Assembly: GCA_903813345.2 (NCBI GenBank)
Contig: CAIIXF020000010.1
Span: forward strand, 60,001 to 124,000
Source of the DNA: Owenia fusiformis
Lineage: Eukaryota; Annelida; Polychaeta; Sabellida; Oweniidae
DNA length: 64,000 nt
Reading direction: 5' to 3'
The notes under the pieces are model-generated. The model searched no databases and was not told the origin of the DNA. It saw nothing but the letters and a program-made list of their open reading frames with translations. Shown piece after piece: positions 35,986 through 47,839 of the stretch. The number at the start of each line of letters is the position of its first letter. Position 1 is the first letter of the stretch. Made by a program: the position numbers and the translations under genes.

Positions 35986-36289
35986 CTTATAAAAGGGGTG
36001 TGGCCATTAATACATGTGGATTTAAACAGTAGCATGATGGCACATTAAATGAATACATGTACATATCATGTATTTTATCAAATATATTACCATAAAATAT
36101 TTTCACTTAGGTGTATACATATAGTACATACCTGTGAATTATTTATAATACAACATTTTTTCTATGTAGGCTCGAGATATAAGAATATTGAAAATCTGAA
36201 GTTGAATATTATCTAATACACAGTTCACGACTCAGTCATAATATTAATTTTACTCATTGTATGAATTTCTGTCATCACAAATGTAGTTT

Positions 36290-38140
36290 TTATTCACCAG
36301 AATATATTTGATCCATAAAGCTTTGTATTTCATAAACTTCCTCTTCATTTTGATCTTCTAAAGTATCATCTAATACGATAACATCTACCAGGTCCTGGGG
36401 TAGAATTTTATCTTGATTTGACACCCATTGAAATCCGAATGGCCATCTTTCATCCTCCATCCATGTGACACGGGAGGGAATTGATGGGGAGGGGATGTTG
36501 GCAAGTTTCCATATGTGTGCTTGATAACTGGCCCTTGCCAGATGCTGCTGTAATGAATCTTTACATGGGGGTAGGAGGCTTATTGTTAGTGCCTTCATAG
36601 CTTGTTATCACACTTGGAGCAGATTTTGGTTGAAATTTGTTCTTGAATAAGGTATATCTCAGCTCATTTATATTTGAACACTTTTTGTTTCCATACATCT
36701 GGCAAGTAAACTTCTCAGCACATTTAGCAGTTTGATCACTAATGACCCCTCCAATGGTGCCGAAACCTTTTTGAAATTCTCATAAGTAATTTTAGGGGGG
36801 GGGGGGACACTTTCTCCCTTCTCACAAAGGCACTGAAGGAATCACATCCAGTGAATGAATGGAAGGCTGGTAAAGCATTACAAATTTACAAATGTCTGAA
36901 CTGAGCGCATTTCCTACTTCCTTTACATTAAAGGTGCAACAAGGGACTGTAGAGAGATGAGAGAAAATTCAATTTTTTTTCTTTTTTCTGAGCTATCAGG
37001 TCAATATTTGGCTTAACATCTTCTTTGACATATCTATTTTCTTAAAATGTATGGATAAACTCTCAATTTAGAAGTGTAAATTCTGTTCAAAGCTTCTATA
37101 AAGGGAGTCCCACTTTTTAAGATTTTTAAGATTCACCACGTTTCAAGAGGAATATCAGCTGAAATAATGTTCATCAAGGGGGTTTCTTTGTAGATAAAAA
37201 AATATATGTTACTCTTGATGAAATATCCAAACTTAAATATATTTTGACACTGGTCAATGATCGTTGAATTACCCCCCTGCACTAATTGTTGCACCTTTAA
37301 TAAGTCATATGTGGTCTGCACTACCAGTGTCAAAAATTAATGGAGTTTGAATAAGTTTGGAAAGTGCGCAAGAAGTACAAAAACATCGCTATCTGGGGAT
37401 CTCACAACTATAGTTTTTTCTGTATTTTCAGGTTCATTTCATGTTAATTGCATGGAGTATAATTTTTGTATCTGCCTCTTTGTGGGAAGATTTCAGGCTT
37501 GATTCAACTGTATGTGTAGCAGTAGTTCTATCACTGGTTACCACTGTACAGATCTCACATGAATCTGTCTTTCTTTGAGTTTAGGAGCATTTTTATCTTT
37601 TTCCATTCTTCAAGGATCAACTGACTCAGCTGCATTTCATTCTCATCATTTAAAAGGAATTCCTTCCAATTGTTAGGAATTCTGGTAATAGGTCCTTTCA
37701 TTATTAGCTTTTTGGAGACACGCCTGCGTATTCTTTCTGGTTCTTTAATTGAATCTTTCTTATGGGAAGCATCTGAAGGATCCTCTCTGCCAATAATCCA
37801 AATGTTTTGGGTCGCTCAGGAAGTATATGGAACAATGCTTTGCCATCATAGACTATAATTGTTTTTTTCTGGTTTGGGTCCATGTAATATCATATGTTTC
37901 CAGCTCATGTAATAATTTTGACTTTTCTGTTTTAACCAAGAGCCCATCAGGTGTTCCAAGAGCCCAGGGTATTGGACTCAGGGGATATTCTAATATTCGC
38001 TTTAGACTGATACTATGCTGCTCTGATAACATGACTAACTGGCCAAATGTATTGCGCTCAGCTCTAATCTCAATCAGTTTGTTTCCAGAGCTTTTCACCT
38101 TTTTGACTCCAGCATTGAATTCAGATGTTTTCAGTTTCAT
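36290..38140 (-). pseudogene. Decayed copy of a multicopy invertebrate transposon-associated ORF
   Basis: Several minus-strand frames add up to one family. 38140-37853 contains IEIRAERNTFGQLVML and LEYPLSPIPWALGTPDG. About 36780-36600 has AEKFTCQMYG and NELRYTLF. 36598-36290 has LLPPCKDSLQQHLARASYQA followed by HIWKLA and an acidic tail ending MDQIYSGE. The same segments occur at 47.8-49.8 kb. From memory, thousands of related uncharacterised proteins occur in cnidarian, mollusc and echinoderm assemblies, with PLSPLPWSLA-like, LYG..NEVR-like and LPPC.D.L..H..RANYQA-like blocks in this order. No function is established. Frameshifts and stops break the frame between blocks, so this copy is not functional. 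Confidence 0.65.
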
Positions 38141-38149
38141 TCTTTTATG

Positions 38150-39130
38150 GGGTTATGAAAACTCTTTCCCTTCTGCACAAATTGGTCTTGAATAAATTGC
38201 TTAAAGGCTTGTGTGCCCTTGGATGCTGCATTTAAGAGATCATCTGCTAAATTAGAGGGTGTTGGCATTCCAGATGATATGCAGTATAAATGATCATTGT
38301 CCTCAATTTAGAATGGATTGAGAAAGCCATCAATTGAATCAATCAAATTAGTTAATAATAGAACATCAGACAGTAATAAGCCTTGAATAGCTTACTATTC
38401 TCCCTTATTGTTTTGCTACATGTTCCCTGCAAATGATAGATAGCAATTTATAATTGCAATTAGATAATCAGTTTATTAATTAAAGTTAAATATAAAGGTG
38501 TTTTGTATAAATTAAAACCTGTGTACAGTGAACATCTATAGAGCCACAAAAAAGATTTCAATACAGAAAGACAATTTGTATTGGAATCAAGGTATGTGCT
38601 GAAAATAGGGTGTTCATTTTACACAGGTGTTCACTAGAGAAAGGTGTTCACTAACCCAGGTCCCACTGTATTAGGCTTATGTCATTTCAAAGACATTCAC
38701 TAGCTACAAGTAAAACAAGGCATTAACATGACAAAATGTCACCACCTAGTTGAAACAAGATAAAAAATACCTTTTTGACCTTGAGGAGGTCACTAAAGGT
38801 CAAATCTATTTTGACCTTTAGAATGTCATTTAATGATCAAATCTATATTCTAAATCTTAAGAAGGTCATTGAATGTCAAATCTCAAACATTAAGTCAGAT
38901 TTGAACTTCTGATAACTTATAGATGATTTTGAAAAAATGGTTAATTTGAAGCAAGTTGAAAAAAGACTTTTTCTGACCTTGAAAAGGTCATTGAGGGTCA
39001 AATCTTAAATATAAAGTCAGATTTGAACATCTGAAAACACGTAGATGATTTTGAAAACAATTGAAGTCAGTCTATACAGTATTTGTTAATTATTTGAAAT
39101 TGTAAGAATTTGTTACAGACACCAATAACA
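38150..39130. repeat. Intron stretch with AAGGTCA-type degenerate repeats
   Basis: At 38770-39060 two imperfect units of roughly 125 bp share GACCTTGA.RAGGTCA, GGTCAAATCT, AAGTCAGATTTGAAC, TCTGAWAAC and TAGATGATTTTGAAAA. The remainder is AT-rich with no gene. AGGTCA is also the nuclear-receptor half site, but repetition of the whole unit favours a repeat family. Confidence 0.6.
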
Positions 39131-39131
39131 C

Positions 39132-39551
39132 AGATGCGAGTAAGTAGTTACCAGTTCAACCACCAGGTGGCTCGTTCGGGTCAGATAGCATGGCGGGTAT
39201 AGTAGAATGTTCCCTCTAACTTAAATTACATCTGTTTTAGTGGTTCAATTTTCATATAACCCTTATGTATCTAACTATTATGTAAATTAAAATATGTCCA
39301 GTAAAAGAAAATGTTATCTGTCCAATACAAGAAAAGATATTTCACTTTTTGTGATTTTGTAACATGGGGTCTATGGGGAATCAACCCGAACTAGAAGTCA
39401 CATTTTCAAAAAAAATTAAATTTTCAAAGTTGATAAACAATTTTCGAAACCATATTTCTAGATGTACTTTTACATGTAGATTTCAAATATGACATCACTT
39501 TGAATTTTGAATATTTAATGACGTAAATCAAGATTATTTTTACTCGCATCT
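39132..39551. mobile_element. Possible 420-bp MITE with AGATGCGAGTAA ends
   Basis: AGATGCGAGTAA at 39132 and TTACTCGCATCT ending 39551 are perfect 12-bp inverted ends. No target duplication is seen and the interior is AT-rich and non-coding. Confidence 0.4.
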
Positions 39552-39676
39552 AGTCTATTGCCAAGCTCCAACCACAAACCGCCGACCACTGACCACTGTC
39601 AAAAAAGAACAGAGACCATAACGATATGTCACCACTTTTTGTTGGTGACATAAAAATGATAACATGATATGAACCA

Positions 39677-39870
39677 TCCTAAGCAGGTGTCCAGAATCCG
39701 TACCTCCTTCTTCCCCCTGCTATTACCAATTTGGACGTGCCGATTTAACTGAATCACATGATCTAATTATGCACAATGATGTATACATGATTTCTGTCGC
39801 AGTGTTGCGACAGCCAATCAGATTGCGAGTTCTTAATTGGGGAAATGGTAACTGCTTATTGCTGGGGGTA
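39677..39870 (+). repeat. Dispersed repeat E, copy 2
   Basis: Direct copy of 27864-28069, immediately adjacent to the right arm of inverted repeat F. Confidence 0.85.
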
Positions 39871-40374
39871 AATTGACCCATATAGGCAAAAAACATGTTA
39901 GAGTTTGAGTTTTTTCTTTATGGTAATGTGTTGGGGACATGTTGGTGCTACTTTTAGGAAAGTTCCATTAATATTAAAATGAGATTGATTGAGAAATTAA
40001 AAAATCAGTTCCAATCAATGTCTCTCAACCCCTCTAAATTCTATGATTTTAGGGTGAAAAAATGTTGCTGTTTTTAAATAAAAGTTAAAATCCTTCAATT
40101 TTTTTACATATGCATTTCAAGTATGATTACTCTTAACAGAAACACCAAAAGAAAGAAGCATTGGTTGTTTAGTTTTTGTTTTATAGCTAAATAATAATGT
40201 ACCCCCAAGAAATCTGAATTTTAGGGTCGAAAATGCAATTTTAACATCTTTCGCACCATTTGCGGCGCATAAGACCAGTAAAATCTGTTGAGATAGACCT
40301 AAATACTTAACCTAAGTCACAAGAGAAATTGTCCCGACAACACCCTGATCGAAGTGCCTCAGATCGCTACCTAA
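39866..40374 (-). repeat. Inverted repeat F, right arm
   Basis: Reverse complement of 35478-35985. Its outer end (AGATCGCTACCT) abuts the 3' tail of the non-LTR retrotransposon, which may have inserted at the edge of this arm. Confidence 0.9.
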
Positions 40375-40379
40375 AGAGA

Positions 40380-40427
40380 CATACATACATACAATAGGTT
40401 ACAATAGGTTGAAATAGGTTAAAATCA
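40380..40427 (-). repeat. 3' tail repeats of the retrotransposon
   Basis: On the minus strand the sequence after the ORF contains AACCTATT several times, followed by GTATGTATGTATGTCTC. Short tandem tails of this kind end many non-LTR elements instead of poly-A. Confidence 0.6.
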
Positions 40428-43122
40428 TTAAAAATACATTTCCTTTAAAAAGTCGTAAACACATTTCTCAAATTTATTTATTTGGTCCTGCCCCCATGTG
40501 CCCATGTAAAGTGAATCACCAATAATCCATTGTAGCTTATCATTAAGGCTCGCTGATAAGTATTCACCTACAAGGGCAACGTCACATGAAGAGATTAAAT
40601 TGTTAATGAATAGGTTTCTTTTATCCTGGAGGACGGGGCAAAGGAACAGGCGATGGGACATAGAGTCATAAGAATTGGAGGGGCATAATTTACAAAAGCC
40701 ATCACTTTTATTCCACCTTTTAAGGTCTGATTCTAATTTAAAGCAACCCGACCTAGCTAAGAATTTTTTCTTGCTCCTTGGAAGTTGAATGGTTTTTTTA
40801 GATACTCTTCTTCTTCTTAACATTTCTATAAAGGGATAGGGATGGCCAGTCGCAAATTGATGAAAACAATTCCTTAGTAGTAATTTCGTTGGAAATATTG
40901 AGAAAGGATGAGTACCATTCTTCAGAATTAACATTCAATTTATTATCGAGCCCATGGTGCACTAATATATTTGCTATGTTAGAAACATACTTCCAATTAG
41001 ATTCTTTATTTATTGAATATGATTCCAAGAGGGCAGATAAAACCTTTGATACTAAGGTTTGTGAGTTTTTATTCTTTAGATAGCAGAAATAGTCAATTTG
41101 ACGTTTTTGAAAGATCTTTTCAATTGGACGCCACCCCATATCACAGACAAGGGCTTCATAAGCTGGGGAACACTTAAGGCTAAGAATGGATAAACCAGCT
41201 TGGTATTGATACGACTTTAAATTTTTCTTCATTTCGCTTGTGTTTGGAAGGAGGACTCCAGCTCCATGCAATATTGAAGGAAGGAACATGTTATTATACA
41301 TGGTGTTACCAAATTGAATTCGTTGGATATTACAATGTTTGTTGAGGGTTGAGGTTATATAACCTTTTAAACCAAGAATATTATTAATATGGTGCGAGTC
41401 TTTCAGTGTTTTGTCAAAATAAACGCCAAGGTACTTATATGTTTTTACTTCATTGAGGGAGAGCTCACCAAGCTTCCAAACTTTATGTTTGTTAACTTTT
41501 CCACCTATGATCATAACTTTAGACTTTTTTGAGCTGAAACTAAACCCCCATTTTTTACCAAATTCGTTTGTAATATCAAGCATTCTACAGAGATCAGATT
41601 CGCTGGTAGCTGTGAGGACGATGTCATCTGCAAAAAGCAATGCGGGTAGAGTTAGATCTTTGAAAGGGATACCCATATTATTTTCGATCAGGCTGTCAAT
41701 CAAATCGGTCATAATTACAGTAAATAGAGTAGGTGAGAGTACACATCCCTGTTTTAGGCCAGATTCAACTTCGAAACATTCACTACCAAAATTACCAAAT
41801 ATAACTTTGTTTTTGACACATGCGTATAGATTTTTCAATACACGCCAGGCTTTGCCCTGGATTCCTTTCTTCCAAAGAGATATAAAGAGTTGTTCACGGT
41901 CAATAACGTCAAAGGCTTTCGATATATCGATGAAAGCTAGATAAGTCTTTTGATTTTTATCCCTACGGAGACTGCATATACCTTTAAGAGTGAAAATATT
42001 GTCTTCCAGTCGCCTACCTTTACGGAAGGCACCATGGTAGTCACCAAGCAGATTATTTTCTTCTAGGAAGGTCATTATTTCCGTTTCTAAAATGCTAGCA
42101 TATAGTTTATACAGGTTGGACGTGATTGTGATGCCTCGGTAATTACCTAATTCTTTACGATCATTATCTTTATGAATGGGGTTAATGGTTCCTTCATACC
42201 AATCATCTGGGATAGTTTCCATAAGTTTGAAAAAGTCCCCGCCATTTTTCAAAAATTCATTGGGAATATGATCATTGCCGCTTGCTTTTCCATTTTTCAA
42301 GTTATTGATTTTCCTCAAAACTTCTGCTTCGGATATGATAAAATGGTTCAAACAATTTGGAGAAAATTTGGTTTCACTTTCAAGTTTATTTAGTTCATCA
42401 GACAGATTGGTCTTGACATAGTTGGGATTTCTACTTTTGGGTCCGACATTTGCCCAATATTTGCCAATCGTATGGGAAACTAGTTTGGGGTCGTCAATCG
42501 TAGAGTTGGGGTTAAATGGGTCAATGATTTCATTTGGGAATTTACTTTTAGCATTAAACATTTGGAGGGTTCGCCAAAAAGATCTAGATGATGAAGATTT
42601 ACGTAGTGAATTTTTGGTAATAGTTTTGATATGATTCTTCACATGACGTTCCCTTATAAGGTCCTTTACTTTATTTTTTCGATCTAAGTAGGACTCCCAT
42701 AATGTTAAAATAACATTTGGGTCAACAGATTTGACTTTACTCATATATCTATGAAGACGACACGCATCTTTACGACTTTTGATCAGGGCTTTCAATTCAT
42801 CATCCCAAAAGTGGCGGAGTTTAGGGTTAATGAGGCTTCTACCAATAGTTGTATCTGCAACCTCAGTTAGAATAGTTTTCCAGCTTTTCCACGCTTCATT
42901 GACATTACTAAAATCATTTAGTGACCAATTTGAGAGTTTATCAGATAACATTTCACGGAAAGAAGTCCAATCTGTTGACTCATTGAAGTTCCACCTAAAT
43001 GGCTTCTCTTGTTGGATGTTTACAGATTTAGGTTTAACTTCATTTGCATGTATTGTATATACAGTATCGAATAGTTCTTGAAAGAAAAACTTAATTGCTT
43101 TAAGATAAGGGTTCGCTATGTT
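40428..43122 (-). pseudogene. 5'-truncated non-LTR retrotransposon ORF2: reverse transcriptase with C-terminal zinc motif
   Basis: The main frame (42951-40798, 717 codons from the first Met) can be read back to about 43122 without a stop. The N-terminal part corresponds to the endonuclease-RT linker (RHFWDDELKALIKSRKDACR). The RT core follows: NLKNGKASGNDHIPNEFLKN, NYRGITITSNLYKLYASILE, TYLAFIDISKAFDVIDREQL (catalytic Asp of motif A), SGLKQGCVLSPTLF, LLFADDIVLTATSESDL (FADD catalytic box) and TYKYLGVYFDK. A second frame (40934-40428) continues with KRWNKSDGFCKLCP and MSHRLFLCPVL, a CxxC...H...C zinc-knuckle-like element common at LINE ORF2 C-termini, and ends in YDFLKEMYF. The two frames meet around the AGA-rich run near 40805, so one frameshift separates them. 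The apurinic endonuclease domain is absent: the copy is truncated at about 43122, as expected of target-primed insertion. The clade is not assigned. Confidence 0.93.
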
Positions 43123-44124
43123 ATTTCTCTATTGAAAAAGCTCATGCTATGCATTGGTTTCAGTTCATTTTGGTCATCCAAATTCAGTATCTTTAAAGTC
43201 CCTGGAGCAATCAACTTTTCCTTTTAGGAAATCGAACATGTCTCAAAGCACATTCTTATTATGCATTCTACAATATAATAAAAGGTTGCATTTTTGATGA
43301 AAATTGGGTCAACATTTTTGAAAAAGTATGTTGATTGGTCCATTGTCCCTTCAATATCACTTAGGTCTGCTCCTTTGTATATAACTTGTATATAACTTGT
43401 ATATACTACTGCTCCGTCAGAAAATTGCATTTCTGTGATCGCAGTGCTATTTCGCAACCCATTCACATAATTACCAATCTGGCACAAAAAACTCAGAAAA
43501 CCCAAAATATTGAAGTTGACGCATTAAATCGCATAAATAAAATATTTCATTACCTTCTTAGATGATCATTTTGCAAATTTCAATTTTCTAATGATAAGTT
43601 CATCGTTTTTAATCCCATAATTCAAAATTTTGATGCGAAACACTTAGATTTTAAATCACAAAATTCACAATCTTATTTGCAAAATTTTGAAAAAATTTCT
43701 GAAGGTACAGATACAGGCTATCCCAGAAGTAATGATAATTATGCTCTTAAGAATTTTTTTGATAGGAAACAATATGAAATTAACTGAGATTAAAGATCAA
43801 AATGTAGGCTTCGTTTTGATATATCACAACACAGATGAGGAATTGCCATGCAGGGAGGTGGGCAGAGATGACAAATTAGAGCAGAGGTCTGTCGAAGTAA
43901 GCCCTCCCTAGCCCGGGCTATATTGATGAAAGACCTCGGGCATATATTCAATAATACAAACATAACTGCTTAATAAACCCTTGCTGCAAAGATTAGGTGG
44001 TGATATTTTGTCATGTTCATACCTGATTGTCTTGTTTTTACAAGGGAACATTCAATGTTGAAGGTGATTTGCCTAACCCCAATACACAGTAATAATCCTA
44101 TTGCATTGATATAAAATGTTTTAG
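43123..44124. other. Intron, no gene recognised
   Basis: AT-rich. Includes the inverse relative (about 43260-43345) of 35269-35345 and a small TATAACTTG tandem at 43378-43405. Confidence 0.45.
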
Positions 44125-44238
44125 GTTGTTCAAAGGAGAAACGTTGCAAGACAATAGCTATAATTGCTGCAGGAATAATCCTTGGCTCTGTATTGTTGTC
44201 ACCATTGCATTATCTTCTCTTCTGGTACTGCAAAGCTG
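44125..44238 (+). CDS. Transmembrane exon C of the putative membrane protein
   Basis: Acceptor ATGTTTTAG precedes; donor GTAAGT follows at 44239. The 114-bp exon encodes CSKEKRCKT, a basic Cys-bearing linker, then IAIIAAGIILGSVLLSPLHY and LLFWYCKA, one transmembrane helix. Both ends are phase 1. Joined to the lectin exon at 52387 the split codon is Gly, giving CKAGGICGK. The basic cluster before the helix suggests, by the positive-inside rule, that its N-terminal side is cytoplasmic, which would place the lectin domain outside the cell. That is inference. It resembles exon B in design. Confidence 0.55.
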
Positions 44239-44804
44239 GTAAGTCAGATTGACTCAAAGCCTCTGTAAATCTGATTCACATTGTCAGTTTCAGACTCTCA
44301 ACCAATAAAGTATAAATTGCGAAGTCAACCAGAACTGGAGACTTTAATTTTGATAAATCCTGGTCAGGGTAGTGAAGTAGAAGGTGCCACTGAGCTTTAG
44401 ATAAAGTTGGGGGAGGGAGGGGGGAGAAAAGTGGAATGCAAAAATTGTTAAATTTATCATATTATTCTGTTATTTCTATACATAATCTCACATTTTCTGC
44501 TATTTTTTCAAATCTTGTTATTAAGTAACTCAGAAATGTTTGGTGAAATAATACTGTTGGCTTTCCTGAAAGATGACTTAGTTAGCAGTTTTACAGGAAA
44601 AAGACAATGTTTGAAAAAATTAAAGGTTATTTGTTTGCAAATTGACTTTAATGGTTAAAATAGATTGAAATTTGTATTTATATATACAGGGTGTATACAG
44701 GGTGTATTTGGACATGTTTTCTCATCAGTAGTGTGAAAACTATTTCACTCTAACGATCGTTATAGCTGCTTAATAAGCAATATTCGAATTGGTTGTGACG
44801 TTAT

Positions 44805-44997
44805 TGGCCCCCACGTGATCTCTCACTGGTCCCCACGTGGCCCATTTTGGTCCATTAGATCATGACGTCATAATGCCAAAATGTTTTGTTATTTGTTTAC
44901 ACAACAATCCTATGGTTGCCGTGACGTTGTGATTACTATGGAACCAATAAACCTAAGCTATATTTTGTATATGACGTTACTAATCACGTGGGGGCCA
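44805..44997. promoter_or_regulatory. Palindromic cluster of CACGTG and TGACGT motifs
   Basis: TGGCCCCCACGTGAT (44805-44819) and ATCACGTGGGGGCCA (44983-44997) are perfect 15-bp inverted repeats. Between and beside them are another CACGTG (44834-44839), a full CRE TGACGTCA (44863-44870) and three TGACGTT-type half sites. It may be a small MITE or an intronic enhancer-like cluster. E-box and CRE assignments are from known consensus sequences only. Confidence 0.4.
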
Positions 44998-45338
44998 GTT
45001 TGATTTATCAGTTAGTTTTATTTCGTTATCTATGACCGTTAGCAGTTATCTAACATTTATTTTATAATGGCTATTGCAAGAACTCTACGGTGGGCTTACA
45101 ATGGAGAAAACCACATTTTTGTAGCTGCAAGTTGAGAAAAGCTATTTCAGTTGTCCTTTAAGAGTAATACACAATTGATCATTATTTAAAAATATATAAG
45201 TATTATTGCTGATTTTGCAATATGCTAAAATAAATGTAACTCTTTTGGAGGTGCCAAAGTTCAAATTTCCCTTCATTTTCCACAATTTGGAAATCTGCAG
45301 TGATTAATTTTTTGGTTGCTCATGATCAATTTCAGCCT

Positions 45339-45610
45339 CTAAGGGGAGGCATCAAAAGTTCAATGTCGGATTGGAAACTAAATAAATCTAGTTTTGACTC
45401 TAACCCCCCTCCCCCAAAGGCTCCCAAAAACAAAATACCATGAAAGTTGATTGCTAAACACTATCTAGTTTTTGTTCTGAGTCAAAATTGCCAAAAATTT
45501 GAAATGTTGAAATTTGTCGGATAGCAAACTGAAATGGGTTTGAACCCCCTCCCCCCTAACTAGATTTATTTACTTTTCTATCCAACATCGAATTTTTGAT
45601 GCCCCCTAAC
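45339..45610. mobile_element. 272-bp foldback MITE
   Basis: Left arm 45339-45395 (AAGGGGAGGCATCAAAAGTT, AAATAAATCTAGTT) pairs with right arm 45557-45610 (AACTAGATTTATTTA, TTTTTGATGCCCCCT). Both arms are followed inward by C-rich CCCCCTCCCCC tracts in the same orientation. Confidence 0.7.
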
Positions 45611-47545
45611 TCTCCATTAAAACAATGGTTTTTTCATTTCAATCAGGTGGTGTCATATTGTTAGAAAATGATTTACCTTTGAAATGATATATAACATATG
45701 GCATGGTTTAACATTATATCATATGATATTTATCCTTAAACTTGGGTATTTGTTTTTACCAGGTCATTCAATAAGTTCACAGAAAATGCCTCATTTCAAA
45801 GGTTTTATATACAGGGTGTGCCAAAAAATGTTGCAACTTTTTTAAAAGGCTAGAAAAGTATCATAACATTAATAGGGGCTCATATGGTAGCCAAAGGTGG
45901 GCCCGTCAGTGAGCAAATTTGAACCACATTATTTATCCAGGGAAACATGTCAGATTTAACGATTTGGAACTTTGACGCCCAAAAAGTGACCATTATGGAT
46001 AGCTTTTCTAGGTTTTATACCCCCCGAGGTTATTTTCGAGGGGGTCTCAACTCTTTCTTAATAACTTTAAAAATATTAAAGATATGTGTCTGAAACTTGC
46101 AGGGTACCTTCCTGATGTCAACACATAGATGTATTGAAAGTTTAGGAGTATTTGGAATAACGGTTGCTATAGCAACCAAGAAAATGTGTTTCCAAACTGG
46201 CAATTTACAGCAATTTTGGCCTGTAGCAACCTGGTTGAAGTTAGATATTTTTTGTATTAATGAATTTTCACATTGTCAATTGGTTTCAAAAACACACTAC
46301 AACTGTATTCTTTCATTTTATTGCAGATTAGAATTGACACCATTAGTATTAAAGGTCCATAATCGTACATGAATGAACCCACCCCCCAAAGTCTATAAAA
46401 AGTGGGCGTGGCACAAGACATGTACCAGTTTGTAATTCATAAGTTTAAACACCCAATAAATAATGTTGATATTTATGTAACCATCTTTCCAGTGGTAGTT
46501 GAAGAAGTTCTTTTAAAAAACTAGATATATTACCATGGAAACCATATATTTATGCCATAGCAACAGAACTATGGTAATGAAATAGCCAATAATTTGATCG
46601 AAGCCCTCGTGCATGTGGTCCCATATATACAAAATCAAATGTCCTGTATCTCTCAAAGATCTTAAAACCTTCCTGGGGTCAACACAGACCTGTATTGAAA
46701 CTTTGGGATTATTTGGAGTAATGGTTGCTATAGCAACCAAGAAAATGTGTTTCCGAGCTGGACAATTTATGGCAATTTTGCCCCACTGCAACTTGGTTGA
46801 AGTTTGATATTTTTTCTAGTGATGAATTTTCACATTGATAATTGGTTTCAAAAACACACTACAACTGTATTCTTTCATTTTATTGCAGATTAGAATAACA
46901 CCATTAATATGAAAGGTCCATAATCATACATGAATGAACCCCCCCCCCCAAGTCTATAAGAAGTGGGCGTGGCACCAGACATGTACCACTTTGTAATTCA
47001 TGAGTATAAAAACCCAATAAATAATGTTGATATTTATGTTACCATGTTTCCAGTGGTAGTTGAAGAAGCTCTCCTAAAAATATAATCATATAATTAATAT
47101 ATACATATAATATCATATATAAATATATTATCATGGAAACCATACATTTATGTTGCCATAGAAACAACTTTGGTCTGTTAATGCAAGGCTTAATGAAATT
47201 ATTCTTCATTTGACTATTCATTTGGCCATTTAGAGAAAACAACAAATGTATGAGTAAACTATATTGGCTGAATATATATCTTAGTAGTTTACATTCTTTG
47301 AAGTTCACATTTGTATGAGCTACTATTCTAGTATATGTGACACATCTCTATTCTAGAGTGATACTTTTACATTTGCTTGCAGAACGTGATATGTGATAGG
47401 CCCCAGAATGATGGCACTCAGAAGACTGCATATGATATCAAAAAATGAAGCTTGAAAGAGATAAGTAATACAGCATACTATGACCCTGTCATTTAGCCAA
47501 CATATGAAGCTCTAAAGTTCTTAAACCAGTCTATTTCAGTTCTCC

Positions 47546-47743
47546 TCAGTCCTTTTTGAAAACTTCACCTATATAATTTTGTAGCTCATATGTGGGTTCT
47601 GACTCTTCCGGATCTGTCATAGCTGGCCTCATCACATCAACAATATCTTGTCGTAATATATTTGATGTGCACCAGTCTAGTTCTAGTACACAAGATTTCA
47701 ACCCATTGTCTCTGGGAAATGAGAGTACAGGCTTGTGTTTCAC
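47546..47743 (-). pseudogene. Inverted duplicate of the C-terminus of the multicopy ORF (left arm)
   Basis: Reads GLKSCVLELDWCTSNILRQD then IVDVMRPAM and ends NYIGEVFKKD. It is the mirror of the true C-terminus at 49585-49749 in the right arm, with few changes. It has no gene body: the arm duplicated only the 3' end of the coding region. Confidence 0.75.
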
Positions 47744-47839
47744 ACAAACTCTTCAATTACTGCCTGTGTTTCAGTTGTAATATTTGTAGATGACCCAATA
47801 CATTAATTGAATGCATCTTGGTATTTCTGGCTATTGATT

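Noticed and set aside
36170-36215. Acceptor-like TTTCTATGTAG followed by a phase-1 frame of 14 codons and a stop (alternative tail after exon B)
   Set aside because: Too short to distinguish from chance; no poly-A signal at a suitable distance.
37434-37493. Good acceptor TTTTCTGTATTTTCAG followed by a phase-1 frame (SFHVNCMEYNFCICLFVG) ending in TGA
   Set aside because: It lies inside the decayed multicopy ORF region and ends after about 23 codons; not supportable without transcripts.
41453-41944. 163-codon plus-strand open frame
   Set aside because: It is the antisense shadow of the reverse transcriptase frame.
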